From positions 62,001 to 126,000 of the forward strand of contig NZ_JAQBOC010000049.1 of the NCBI RefSeq assembly GCF_028288225.1: a stretch of DNA of 64,000 bases. The letters are read 5' to 3'. Positions 1-8,868 of the stretch are shown one piece after another. Each line of letters starts with the position of its first letter. The first letter of the stretch is position 1. A program made the translations under genes and the position numbers. A model generated the notes under the pieces. It saw nothing but the letters and a program-made list of their open reading frames with translations, was not told the origin of the DNA and made no database searches. The stretch comes from Mucilaginibacter sp. GTDB taxonomy: Bacteria; Bacteroidota; Bacteroidia; Sphingobacteriales; Sphingobacteriaceae.

Positions 1-141
1 GATACAACTAAACCTGACGGCACTCCAAGGAAACTAATGGACGTTAGTAAACTTCATAGCAAAGGCTGGAAACATACCGTTAATCTGGAAGACGGTATCA
101 AGCTGGCCTACCAGGATTTTTTAACGAAACAAGCATATTGA
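1..141 (+). CDS. fcl: GDP-L-fucose synthase, C-terminal end (partial)
   Basis: The first 47 codons are the tail of a gene entering from the left. The peptide contains GTPRKLMDVSKL followed by GWKHTVNLEDGI, the usual C-terminal signature of GDP-L-fucose synthase (GDP-4-keto-6-deoxy-mannose 3,5-epimerase/4-reductase), and stops with TGA at 139-141. The enzyme makes GDP-L-fucose in the cytoplasm as a donor for surface polysaccharides. A GDP-mannose 4,6-dehydratase gene probably lies just outside the window. Only the tail is visible, so the family call rests on this short motif. Confidence 0.75.
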   Translation, partial: DTTKPDGTPRKLMDVSKLHSKGWKHTVNLEDGIKLAYQDFLTKQAY

Positions 142-168
142 ACACTTTTAGTAGTAAAACAAACAGGT

Positions 169-176
169 TATTTTTG
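169..176 (+). promoter_or_regulatory. Possible Bacteroidota -7 promoter box
   Basis: TATTTTTG fits the Bacteroidota -7 consensus TAnnTTTG at all fixed positions. An imperfect -33 element, TTTA, lies at 147-150, 18 bases upstream. If used, it would give the export operon starting at 374 an untranslated leader of roughly 190 bases. Such an 8-mer occurs by chance fairly often in AT-rich DNA, so this is only a candidate. Nothing else was recognised in the spacer 142-373. Confidence 0.25.
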
Positions 177-373
177 AGTTTAAGGTTTAAACAAATTCTG
201 ACAAAACGTATATTAAAAGCATACTTATTTGGCTGACCTTTTAATATCCTGCTTTGTAATACTGTTCTATTTATGTCACAAAATAATTTTATTTGCTTAA
301 TATTGCATCAAATTAGTTAATAACCCTATCACAGTTAAGTACAAAACTTTATAACTGGGATTTTTATAAAATA

Positions 374-2872
374 ATGAACAATTTTAAGATCTGCCTATTT
401 TTACTCACTATCTTTTTATGCTTTTTGGTTATTAAACCGGCATCTGCTCAAACTATTCCTTCAAATTTATCAAGCATAAATATTGATGATCTTACCGATC
501 AGCAAATAACACAATTACTACTCCAGGCTCAAAAGGCAGGACTAACTGACGATCAAATACTGCAACAGGCTCAAAGCAGGGGAATGTCAGGTATCCAGGT
601 TCAAAAACTGCAAAGCAGGATTAAAGACATTAGAAACAAAAATAAGAGTTTCAAAAGCCCTTCATCCTCAACAGATACCAGTTCCAACAAATTTAACAGA
701 CGCAGAACAAACTACAGGGACACGCTTGGAACAGATACCTCTTCTGGTAAAACGGATATGTTTGTAAATCTGAAACCTAAAATATTTGGCGCTGATCTAT
801 TCAGAAACAGTAAAAGTAATACTTTCGAACCTAACCTGAAATTGGCAACGCCTATAAATTATATTGTTGGCCCTGAGGATCAGCTCAATATTAATGTTTA
901 TGGTAATTCAGTTGTTGATTGGAGCCTTGATGTTTCGCCTGATGGTAATATTAATATTCCGGGCGCCGGTGTGTTACATGTTGCAGGCAAAACAATAGAA
1001 GATGCTACATCTGCAATTAAAAGCAAGCTTGCAGGTAATAATTACGCTATCGGCCGGGGAACAAATGTAAAAGTTAGCTTAGGAAACATACGAAGCATCA
1101 AAGTGATTTTACAGGGGCAGGTGGTTAGGCCGGGAACTTATACATTACCTTCATTAGCAACTGTGTTTAATGCTTTATATTCTGCAGGCGGTCCTAATGA
1201 TGTCGGCTCGTTCAGAAAAATTGAGGTTATACGGAATAACCGGATAGTAAGGCACCTGGATCTATATGATTTTTTGGTAAAGGGAAGCCAGAAAGATAAT
1301 ATCACTTTACAGGATCAGGACGTAATACGTGTACCAACTTATCAAATCCGCGTTGAATTAAAAGGAGAGGTGAAAATTCCGGCGCTATTTGAAACCTTGC
1401 CGGGTGAAACATTAAATAACTTGTTAGATTTTGCCGGCGGATTTACTGACCAGGCTTATACAGCACGTATTAAAGTTGACCAGGTTAGCGATCAGCAGCG
1501 TAAGATAACCGATGTTTTTGAAAATGATTATAAAAGTTATACTCCTTTAAGGGGAGATAAATTTACTGTTGACAAGATTATTGACAGGTATGAAAATCGT
1601 GTACAAATACAAGGGGCGGTTTTCAGGCCAGGTGAATTTGAGCTGCAAAAGGGATTAACATTATCACAGTTGATAAAAAATGCCGGAGGGTTAAAAGAAG
1701 ACGCCTTTACCGGCCGTGGAAGCATAGTTAGACTTAATCCGGATAATACTACCCAGCAAATAGCCTTTAACGTAAAAGATGTATTGAACAAGCCATCGTC
1801 TGATATACCTTTACAACGTGAAGATAGTGTAAATGTAGCTTCTATTTTTGACTTGCGTGATGCATACAAGGTTACCATAAAAGGAGAGGTAAGAAAGCCG
1901 GGGGATTTTATATTTTCAGATAGTATAAAGGTTGCGGACCTTATTGTTAATGCCGGTGGTTTTACAGAAGGGGCCAGCCCTAAGCGTATTGAAGTTTCCC
2001 GCCGTGTATTTGACAATGATCCGAAGGTGTTAAACAGCAAAATTGCACAGGTATTTACCGTTGATATTAATGAAGGTTTAAAAGACGAGAGTACCAATTT
2101 TACACTCAGACCTTATGATATCGTTTCAGTATATAGTTTACCGGGTTTCGAGGTTCAAAAAACGGTTAAAGTAGAAGGCGAAGTAATTTACCCGGGTTAT
2201 TATACTATTCAAAAGAAAAACGAAAAAATATCAGACATAATAACCAGGGCCGGAGGGCTAACACCATCTGCAGATATAGAGGGAAGCAGTTTGAAACGTG
2301 ATAACGCTGCTGTACTTGGGGTTGATAAAACTAAGATTGATACCGCTGAACTAAACAGAGAACGTTCTCAAAACTTACAGCGGTTACAGAATGACTACGG
2401 CGTAGCTTCAAAGAATGATAGTATCCAGCTTCGGAATAACTATGTAGGGATTGACTTAAAAAAAATATTGCAGAAACCGGGAGGTAGTGAAGATCTTATA
2501 TTAGAGAACGAAGATGTTTTAAGGGTACCCAAACAACAACAAACTGTTAGAGTAAATGGCGAAGTACTTTATCCAAGCGCTATTGTTTATAACCGTGGAA
2601 AATCATTCAGGGCATATGTTTTAAATGCAGGAGGCTTCTCGCCACAAGCGCTAAAGCGGGGTGCATATATTGTTTATCCTAATGGAACAGTAAAAGGAAC
2701 ATCTAAAATATTGTTCTTCAACAGCCATCCTAAGGTAAAACCGGGAAGCGAAATCTATGTACCTAAAAAGCCTGAACCGAAAGGCAACACTGCCCAGCAA
2801 ATTCTCGGACTTACTGCAGGGCTTGCGTCAATTGGAGCAATTATACTTGGTATATTAAGTTTACATAAATAA
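374..2872 (+). CDS. Outer-membrane polysaccharide export protein, SLBB/Wza type (copy 1)
   Basis: This 832-residue protein should form the outer-membrane channel for an exported polysaccharide. A signal peptide ends around residues 24-26 (PASA then Q). A linker rich in Q, S and T runs to about 150, a Wza-like N-terminal domain covers about 160-237 (YIVGPEDQLNINVYG), and six SLBB repeats with the GEVxxPG...AGG pattern begin near residues 241, 325, 408, 499, 596 and 723. A hydrophobic helix at about 808-830 precedes the C-terminal HK. It is longer than E. coli Wza because it has more SLBB repeats. The Wzz partner follows directly, and a second SLBB/Wzz pair lies at 33,436-36,848. The family call is secure; the polymer exported is inferred from the neighbours. 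Confidence 0.9.
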   Translation: MNNFKICLFLLTIFLCFLVIKPASAQTIPSNLSSINIDDLTDQQITQLLLQAQKAGLTDDQILQQAQSRGMSGIQVQKLQSRIKDIRNKNKSFKSPSSSTDTSSNKFNRRRTNYRDTLGTDTSSGKTDMFVNLKPKIFGADLFRNSKSNTFEPNLKLATPINYIVGPEDQLNINVYGNSVVDWSLDVSPDGNINIPGAGVLHVAGKTIEDATSAIKSKLAGNNYAIGRGTNVKVSLGNIRSIKVILQGQVVRPGTYTLPSLATVFNALYSAGGPNDVGSFRKIEVIRNNRIVRHLDLYDFLVKGSQKDNITLQDQDVIRVPTYQIRVELKGEVKIPALFETLPGETLNNLLDFAGGFTDQAYTARIKVDQVSDQQRKITDVFENDYKSYTPLRGDKFTVDKIIDRYENRVQIQGAVFRPGEFELQKGLTLSQLIKNAGGLKEDAFTGRGSIVRLNPDNTTQQIAFNVKDVLNKPSSDIPLQREDSVNVASIFDLRDAYKVTIKGEVRKPGDFIFSDSIKVADLIVNAGGFTEGASPKRIEVSRRVFDNDPKVLNSKIAQVFTVDINEGLKDESTNFTLRPYDIVSVYSLPGFEVQKTVKVEGEVIYPGYYTIQKKNEKISDIITRAGGLTPSADIEGSSLKRDNAAVLGVDKTKIDTAELNRERSQNLQRLQNDYGVASKNDSIQLRNNYVGIDLKKILQKPGGSEDLILENEDVLRVPKQQQTVRVNGEVLYPSAIVYNRGKSFRAYVLNAGGFSPQALKRGAYIVYPNGTVKGTSKILFFNSHPKVKPGSEIYVPKKPEPKGNTAQQILGLTAGLASIGAIILGILSLHK

Positions 2873-2891
2873 ACATTAAACTACTGTATTG

Positions 2892-3974
2892 ATGGCCCAG
2901 GCAAACAACGAAAAAAGCAATACCGTTCAGGACGATGTAACAGTAAAAGATGTAATTCTGAAATTGTTAGAATGGTGGAGATATTTGCTATCCAAATGGA
3001 AAACCATCCTATTTGCAGGGATATTAGGCGCTGCATTAGGTGTCACTTATTCTTTAATTAAGAAGCCACTTTATATTGCCGAGCTGAGTTTTGCCTTGGA
3101 TGATGATAAGGCAGGCGGGGGCGGGCTTGGTGCCGCAGCAGGCCTTGCAAGCCAGTTTGGCATTGATCTGGGTAGTAGTGGTGGAGGTGGAGCTTTTACC
3201 GGCGACAATTTATTAGAGTTGATGAAGTCGCGTTCAATGGTTGAAAAAACATTATTGGCACCTATCAATATAGACCACAAACAACAAACGCTGGCACAAT
3301 TTTATATTTCTTTTACAGAATTTTATAAACACAAACCAGATTTAAAGAATATTAACTTTTTACCCAACATTGATCGTTCCAAATTTACTTTGCAACAAGA
3401 TAGTGTTTTAGGTATTTTTTATAATACTATAGCTAAAAGTAATCTATCAGTAGATAAAGTAGATAAGAAGCTAAGCATTATAACCGTTAAAGTAACTTCA
3501 GAAAATGAATTGTTTTCCAAATTTTTCACCGAAATGCTGGTGAAAAATGTTTCTGATTTTTATATAGATACAAGGACTAAGAAGTCATCCCGGAATGTAA
3601 GTGTGCTTCAGCGACAAACAGATTCAGTTAGGCGCGAGTTAAATTCGGCTATTACTGGTGTGGCTTCAACATCTGATGTTAATCCTAATCCTAATCCTTC
3701 ATTACAAATAATAAGAGTGCCATCTATGCGCAGGCAGGTAGATGTGCAGGCAAATACCGCTATATTAACCGAACTGGTTAAAAATCTTGAACTCTCAAAA
3801 GTGTCATTGAGAAGAGAAACTCCTTTAGTACAAGTTATTGACAGGCCAATATTACCATTAGAAAAACAACGGTTTGGAAAATTTAAAGGGATTTTATTCG
3901 GTGGTTTTATATTTGGGTTTATTACTGCATTATTTTTACTTTCAAAAAAGTTATTAAAGGATTCTTTAAAGTAG
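2892..3974 (+). CDS. Wzz-type chain-length determinant / polysaccharide co-polymerase (copy 1)
   Basis: About 360 residues with one transmembrane helix near residues 38-57 and a second close to the C-terminus (ILFGGFIFGFITALFLL), the two-helix layout of Wzz/PCP proteins. The periplasmic part holds a Gly-rich stretch (AGGGGLGAAAGLASQFG) and a long helical segment. There is no cytoplasmic tyrosine-kinase domain, so this is a kinase-free co-polymerase. TTG at 2889 is directly followed by ATG at 2892; the ATG is taken as the start. It lies 19 bases after the SLBB protein with which it should form the trans-envelope export channel, and 2 bases before legB, so all three are probably cotranscribed. 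Confidence 0.88.
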   Translation: MAQANNEKSNTVQDDVTVKDVILKLLEWWRYLLSKWKTILFAGILGAALGVTYSLIKKPLYIAELSFALDDDKAGGGGLGAAAGLASQFGIDLGSSGGGGAFTGDNLLELMKSRSMVEKTLLAPINIDHKQQTLAQFYISFTEFYKHKPDLKNINFLPNIDRSKFTLQQDSVLGIFYNTIAKSNLSVDKVDKKLSIITVKVTSENELFSKFFTEMLVKNVSDFYIDTRTKKSSRNVSVLQRQTDSVRRELNSAITGVASTSDVNPNPNPSLQIIRVPSMRRQVDVQANTAILTELVKNLELSKVSLRRETPLVQVIDRPILPLEKQRFGKFKGILFGGFIFGFITALFLLSKKLLKDSLK

Positions 3975-3976
3975 AT

Positions 3977-4978
3977 ATGAGTGATTTGATTAATAAAAGA
4001 GTGTTAATAACCGGAGCTGACGGTTTTATAGGCAGCCACTTGGTTGAAGAGTTGCTAAATGAGGGCTGCAAAGTAAAGGCTTTTGTTTATTATAATTCAT
4101 TTAACAGCTGGGGCTGGCTGGATACTTTGCCCAAAAATATACTTACTCAAATTGAAATATTTGCCGGAGATGTCCGCGACCCCAATGGTGTGCGCGAAGC
4201 TGTAAAAGGCGTAGATGTGATTTTTCATTTAGCTGCGCTTATAGCTATCCCATTTAGTTATCATTCGCCCGATTCTTATATCGATACAAATGTAAAGGGT
4301 ACTTTAAATATAGTTCAGGCGGCAAAAGATCTGGGAGTAGAAAGGGTACTGGTTACTTCAACTTCTGAAGTTTATGGAACCGCACAATATATACCTATTG
4401 ATGAAAATCACGCAAGGCAGCCACAATCGCCTTACTCGGCATCGAAGATTGGGGCCGACTGTATCGCTGAATCTTTTTACAAAAGCTTTAATTTGCCTTT
4501 AACTATTGTAAGACCATTCAATACTTATGGCCCCCGTCAATCTGCCAGGGCTGTTATTCCAACGATTATTACTCAGTTGTTAAATGGTAGTGAAGAAATA
4601 AAACTTGGTGACATCATCCCGACAAGGGATCTTTTATTTGTTAAGGATACCGCTAAAGGATTTGTTGAAATTGCAAAATCAGATACATTAATCGGTCAGG
4701 ATTGTAATATTGCTACGCAGTCAGAAATTTCGATAGGTGATCTTGCTCAGGAATTGATAAATCAAATTAATCCTAAGGCCAAAATAGTAACTGATGAGCA
4801 GCGTATGAGGCCAGAAAACTCTGAAGTCTTCAGGCTATATGGATCAAACCAAAAAATACAGGAACATACCAACTGGAAACAATCATATAGCTTATCAGAA
4901 GGGTTAGCAGAAACCATTAAATGGTTTAGAGATACTGAAAACCTTGGCAAATACAAAGCGGACATATACAATATATAG
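3977..4978 (+). CDS. legB: NAD-dependent 4,6-dehydratase, legionaminic acid pathway
   Basis: This 333-residue extended SDR has the nucleotide-binding motif GADGFIG at 13-19, a TSE triad around 129-131 (STSEVYG) and the catalytic pair Y153/K157 (SPYSASK). The segment VYYNSFNSWGWLD is typical of LegB-type dehydratases. LegB removes water from nucleotide-linked GlcNAc (the GDP form in Campylobacter) to give the 4-keto-6-deoxy sugar that LegC aminates. It opens a run of nine genes with tiny gaps or overlaps that together supply all expected steps to CMP-legionaminic acid. The nucleotide carried by the substrate cannot be read from the sequence; GDP is inferred from ptmE downstream. Confidence 0.85.
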   Translation: MSDLINKRVLITGADGFIGSHLVEELLNEGCKVKAFVYYNSFNSWGWLDTLPKNILTQIEIFAGDVRDPNGVREAVKGVDVIFHLAALIAIPFSYHSPDSYIDTNVKGTLNIVQAAKDLGVERVLVTSTSEVYGTAQYIPIDENHARQPQSPYSASKIGADCIAESFYKSFNLPLTIVRPFNTYGPRQSARAVIPTIITQLLNGSEEIKLGDIIPTRDLLFVKDTAKGFVEIAKSDTLIGQDCNIATQSEISIGDLAQELINQINPKAKIVTDEQRMRPENSEVFRLYGSNQKIQEHTNWKQSYSLSEGLAETIKWFRDTENLGKYKADIYNI

Positions 4979-4979
4979 T

Positions 4980-6131
4980 ATGCAAGGCTTGTTTAAAGAT
5001 ATTGCAGATTTTATAAAACTACAATTCCCTGGTCAGGAATTTATACCCTTACATGTGCCGTTATTTATAGGCAACGAGCGTAAATATGTAATGGATACGC
5101 TTGATTCTACCTTTGTTTCTTCAGTAGGCGCGTATGTTGACCGGTTTGAAGAAATGATGTGCGAAATTACCGGAGCGTCATATGCAATAGCAATTGTAAA
5201 TGGCACAAACGCTTTGCATATGGCTCTTTTACTGGCTGATGTTGAAAGGGATGACGAGGTAATATCACAAAGCTTAACCTTTATTGCAACATGTAATGCC
5301 ATTAGTTATATAGGTGCCCATCCGCTTTTTTTAGATGTTGATAAAGATTCTTTAGGTCTTTCGCCGCAGGCTGTAGAAACTTATTTACAGCAAAAGGCAG
5401 AACTAAGGGCAGATGGCTTTACCTATAATAAAATTACAGGCCGGAGGATAAAAGCCTGTGTGCCTATGCACACATTTGGCTTACCATGCCGCATAGATGA
5501 GATAGCCGGAATATGTGATGCATGGAATATCACACTGGTTGAAGACGCGGCCGAGTCATTAGGCAGCTATTACAAGGGCCGCCATACCGGTGTATTTGGT
5601 AAAATTGGTACATTTAGTTTTAATGGCAACAAAACAGTAACGAGCGGTGGTGGTGGGGCATTAATAACCAATGATGAGGCATTAGCTAAAAAAGCGAAAC
5701 ATTTAACTACACAGGCAAAAATGCCGCATCAGTGGGCCTTTGTACATGATGCTATTGGTTATAATTATAGAATGCCAAATTTAAATGCAGCTTTAGCCTG
5801 TGCACAATTGGAGCTGTTGGCCACCTTTGTTGAAAATAAACGCGAATTGGCAACTATATATCATGACAAATTTGAAACTTTAGGGGTGCAATTTTGTAAT
5901 GAGCTGCCCGGGGCAAAAGCAAACTACTGGTTAAATACTATATTGCTAAATAACAAAGCTGAACGCGAAGACTTTTTGGGTTTTATGAATGCGAATGGAG
6001 TAATGAGCAGGCCTGTTTGGGAGTTAATGCACCGTTTACCAATGTTTGAAAATGCACAAAAAGGAGAATTGGCAAACAGTGAATGGATTGCTGATAGATT
6101 AGTAAATATACCCAGCAGTGTGAGATTATGA
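4980..6131 (+). CDS. legC: PLP-dependent aminotransferase, legionaminic acid pathway
   Basis: A DegT/DnrJ/EryC1-family sugar aminotransferase of 383 residues. The PLP lysine is K218 in SFNGNKTVTSGGGG, and EDAAESLG supplies the conserved Asp that contacts the cofactor. The family installs the amino group at C4 of the 4-keto sugar made by LegB. The frame is open upstream to a TTG at 4944 inside legB, but ATG at 4980, one base after the legB stop, fits family length and avoids overlap, so it is taken as the start. The stop overlaps the next gene by 4 bases (ATGA), which suggests translational coupling. Confidence 0.85.
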   Translation: MQGLFKDIADFIKLQFPGQEFIPLHVPLFIGNERKYVMDTLDSTFVSSVGAYVDRFEEMMCEITGASYAIAIVNGTNALHMALLLADVERDDEVISQSLTFIATCNAISYIGAHPLFLDVDKDSLGLSPQAVETYLQQKAELRADGFTYNKITGRRIKACVPMHTFGLPCRIDEIAGICDAWNITLVEDAAESLGSYYKGRHTGVFGKIGTFSFNGNKTVTSGGGGALITNDEALAKKAKHLTTQAKMPHQWAFVHDAIGYNYRMPNLNAALACAQLELLATFVENKRELATIYHDKFETLGVQFCNELPGAKANYWLNTILLNNKAEREDFLGFMNANGVMSRPVWELMHRLPMFENAQKGELANSEWIADRLVNIPSSVRL

Positions 6132-6748
6132 GCAATGATGCTGTTATTTTTGGTTATTCAGGTCATGCGTATGTCGTGATTGAGATACTGATGGCCAATA
6201 AATACCGGATGCTAGGTTATTATGACAGAGAGCAAAAAGAAAAAAACCCATTCAATATAAATTATTTAGGAGCCGAAGCTGACGAATTTGCTATTGAAAA
6301 AATTAAGAACTGCAATGCTTTTATTGGTATTGGAAATAATAAGATAAGAGCCGATATTTTTAAAAAGCTGATACAAAGCAACATACCCTGTCCCACAGTT
6401 GCTCATCATAACTCTATAGTGTCACCATCAGTCCAAATAGGTTCAGGAACCATTATTATGGCTGGGGCTGTTGTTAACACAATGGCCAAAATTGGCAATG
6501 CCGTTATTTGCAACACATCAAGCGTTATAGATCATGAATGTATGGTTGGCGATTATGTACACATAGCCCCCGGTGCGGTTTTAGCAGGGAATGTTACTAT
6601 AGGTAATAATACTTTTATAGGTGGAAATTCAGTAATTAAACAAGGTATAACAATTGGCGCTGATGTTATTATTGGTGCAGGATCAGTAGTGTTAAAAGAT
6701 GTAGCAAATGGTTTAACTATATACGGAAATCCGGCTAAAGAAAGGTAG
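6128..6748 (+). CDS. legH: Sugar O/N-acyltransferase, PglD/LegH type
   Basis: 206 residues: a PglD-like N-terminal Rossmann half (FGYSGHAYVV) and a left-handed beta-helix built from hexapeptide repeats in the C-terminal half (IGSGTIIMAGAVV, IGNNTFIGG). H136 in SSVIDHEC matches the catalytic His of PglD. By order and family it should acetylate the 4-amino group left by LegC to give the 2,4-diacetamido-2,4,6-trideoxyhexose nucleotide. It overlaps legC by 4 bases and ends 1 base before legI. An acyl group other than acetyl is possible. Confidence 0.8.
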   Translation: MSNDAVIFGYSGHAYVVIEILMANKYRMLGYYDREQKEKNPFNINYLGAEADEFAIEKIKNCNAFIGIGNNKIRADIFKKLIQSNIPCPTVAHHNSIVSPSVQIGSGTIIMAGAVVNTMAKIGNAVICNTSSVIDHECMVGDYVHIAPGAVLAGNVTIGNNTFIGGNSVIKQGITIGADVIIGAGSVVLKDVANGLTIYGNPAKER

Positions 6749-6749
6749 C

Positions 6750-7766
6750 ATGAACAAGACTATAATTATTGCGGAGGCGGGTGTAAATCATAACGGCGAT
6801 ATTAATACCGCAAAAGAACTAATTGATGCCGCTGCGGATGCCGGAGCTGATTATGTAAAATTCCAGACATTTAAAGCTTCAAGGCTGGTAAGTAAAAGCG
6901 CCCAAAAAGCAGACTATCAGAATACCAACACAGGTAATTCAAAAGAAAGTCAGCTGGAGATGCTTCAGAAATTAGAATTGTCCGAAGCCGACCATTATTT
7001 ACTGCTTGATTACTGTAAACAAAAAAATATTAAATTCTTTTCAACAGCGTTTGATTTAGAAAGTCTGGATTTTTTGAAAAAACTGGGTTTAAAACTCTTT
7101 AAGGTTCCTTCAGGCGAAATCACTAACTTGCCTTACCTGGAAAAGCTGGCAAGCATTGCGGGAGAAATTATTATTTCGACAGGAATGAGTACAATGGACG
7201 AAATAGGGGAGGCAATTGCTGCGTTAAAAAAAAAATCGACTGCTAAAATAACTGTGCTTCATTGTAACACGGAATACCCAACACCTTTTGGTGATGTAAA
7301 TTTACTGGCAATGGATACTATTAAACATAAGTTTAACGTAGCAGTTGGTTATTCTGACCATACGCTTGGTATTGAAGTGCCAATAGCTGCTGTTACTTTA
7401 GGTGCTACGGTTATAGAGAAGCATTTTACTTTAGATAAAACACTACCTGGTCCTGATCATGCAGCATCATTAGAGCCAGCAGAATTAAAAGCCATGATAG
7501 CCAGTATTCGCCATATAGAAAAAGCGTTGGGAAGTGCTGTTAAGGAGCCCAGTAATTCTGAGGCCAAAAACATTGTAATTGCCCGGAAAAGCATTCACTT
7601 AAAAACGGATAAAAACAAAGGCGATGTTATAATGGAAGATGATATGGAAATGTTAAGGCCCGGCGATGGTATTTCACCAATGCAATTCAGGGCTTTAATA
7701 GGTAAAACAATAGTTCATGACCTTCCCTGCGGGCATAAATTGTCATTTAACGATTTTGTAGGATGA
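6750..7766 (+). CDS. legI: N,N'-diacetyllegionaminic acid synthase (NeuB family)
   Basis: 338 residues with an N-terminal NeuB TIM barrel (IIIAEAGVNHNGDINTAKE; IEKHFTLDKTLPGPDHAASL) and a C-terminal SAF/antifreeze-like domain from about residue 275 (RKSIHLKTDKNKGDVI...LRPGDGISP). NeuB enzymes condense phosphoenolpyruvate with a hexosamine derivative to form a nine-carbon nonulosonic acid. Sialic, pseudaminic and legionaminic acid synthases share this fold. The neighbours legB, legC, legH, legG and ptmE favour 2,4-diacetamido-2,4,6-trideoxymannose as substrate. The stop overlaps legG by 4 bases. Confidence 0.88.
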   Translation: MNKTIIIAEAGVNHNGDINTAKELIDAAADAGADYVKFQTFKASRLVSKSAQKADYQNTNTGNSKESQLEMLQKLELSEADHYLLLDYCKQKNIKFFSTAFDLESLDFLKKLGLKLFKVPSGEITNLPYLEKLASIAGEIIISTGMSTMDEIGEAIAALKKKSTAKITVLHCNTEYPTPFGDVNLLAMDTIKHKFNVAVGYSDHTLGIEVPIAAVTLGATVIEKHFTLDKTLPGPDHAASLEPAELKAMIASIRHIEKALGSAVKEPSNSEAKNIVIARKSIHLKTDKNKGDVIMEDDMEMLRPGDGISPMQFRALIGKTIVHDLPCGHKLSFNDFVG

Positions 7767-8866
7767 GGATAGGTATTTTAACAAGTTCGAGGGCAGACTT
7801 TGGAATATATCTTCCCTTATTAACAAGGCTTAAGACGGATACCAATTTTGAGCTTAGTATCATTGCTTTTGGCACACATTTGTCGCCATATCATGGCCAT
7901 ACCATTGACCAGATAGAAGCTGCGGGTTTTAATGTGCAGTATAAAGTTGAAAGCATGCTGCTTACCGATTCATCATCGGCCATTGCCACAGCGATGGGGT
8001 TAACAACTATAAAATTTGCGGACTTTTGGAGAGAACATGCAAAAGATTTCGATCTTGTTTTTTGTTTAGGCGACAGATATGAGATGTTTTCAGCAGTAAT
8101 GGCAGGTATACCTTTCCAGGTTCCGTTCGCACATTTGCATGGCGGTGAAACAACACTTGGAGCAATAGATAACATTTTCAGGCATGGAATTACCCTTGCA
8201 TCAAGCTACCATTTTGTATCAACGCCTGATGCCGCCCTTAGGGTTAAGCAAATTACAGATAGCGATAAACATATTTACTATGTTGGTGCTTTAAGCCTGG
8301 ATAATCTGTCAGATCTGGAGCTACTAACAGTTGATGAGTTTAAACAGCGATGGTCTGTTGATCTATCGCAAAAAACAATACTTATAACCTTTCATCCCGA
8401 AACAGTGGATTATGAGAGCAACCAACTTTACGCTGATGAATTGGTTAAAACTATTAAAAGCCTTACTGGTTACCAGGTATTAATAACAATGCCCAATGCA
8501 GATACGGCGGGAAGCATTATAAGGAAGTCGCTGATAGATAGTTTTTCAGGTTCTGACAGGATGTTTTTAGTGGAGAACCTGGGTTCAAAAGGATACTTTA
8601 CTGCAATGAAATACTGTACGTTTCTTTTAGGAAACACCTCAAGCGGCATCATTGAGGCCGCATCATTCGGTAAATATGTAATTAATCTTGGCAACAGGCA
8701 AAAGGGCAGGAGCGCTGGCGATAACGTGATCCATACACATATTGATGCCAATAGCATCCTTAAAGCAGTAAATCAAGTTGAAAATTCAGAGAGCTTAGGC
8801 AATCAAAATATATATTTTAATAATGGGGCAGCAGCTCAGATCATTAAAATTTTAAAGCAAGTGTAA
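7763..8866 (+). CDS. legG: Hydrolysing NDP-sugar 2-epimerase (NeuC family)
   Basis: 367 residues, a GT-B-like 2-epimerase of the NeuC type: start MRIGILTSSRADFG, the CLGDRYEM segment near 101, HLHGGET at 124-130, and the C-terminal nucleotide-binding stretch LGNTSSGIIEAASFG. It removes the nucleotide and inverts C2 to release the free manno-configured sugar for LegI. It stands directly behind legI in the order seen for neuB2-neuC2 in the Campylobacter legionaminic locus, as recalled. ATG overlaps the legI stop. Confidence 0.86.
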   Translation: MRIGILTSSRADFGIYLPLLTRLKTDTNFELSIIAFGTHLSPYHGHTIDQIEAAGFNVQYKVESMLLTDSSSAIATAMGLTTIKFADFWREHAKDFDLVFCLGDRYEMFSAVMAGIPFQVPFAHLHGGETTLGAIDNIFRHGITLASSYHFVSTPDAALRVKQITDSDKHIYYVGALSLDNLSDLELLTVDEFKQRWSVDLSQKTILITFHPETVDYESNQLYADELVKTIKSLTGYQVLITMPNADTAGSIIRKSLIDSFSGSDRMFLVENLGSKGYFTAMKYCTFLLGNTSSGIIEAASFGKYVINLGNRQKGRSAGDNVIHTHIDANSILKAVNQVENSESLGNQNIYFNNGAAAQIIKILKQV

Positions 8867-8868
8867 TA

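Noticed and set aside
142..373. JUMPstart/ops element or UpxY-type antitermination ahead of the export operon
   Set aside because: No GGCGGTAG-like core and no NusG-like gene in the window.
1537..2097. Antisense frame within the first SLBB gene
   Set aside because: Shadow of a well-supported gene; no family match, no ribosome-binding site.
2892..3974. Tyrosine autokinase fused to Wzz
   Set aside because: No Walker motifs or Tyr-rich tail in either Wzz copy, and no separate kinase gene found.
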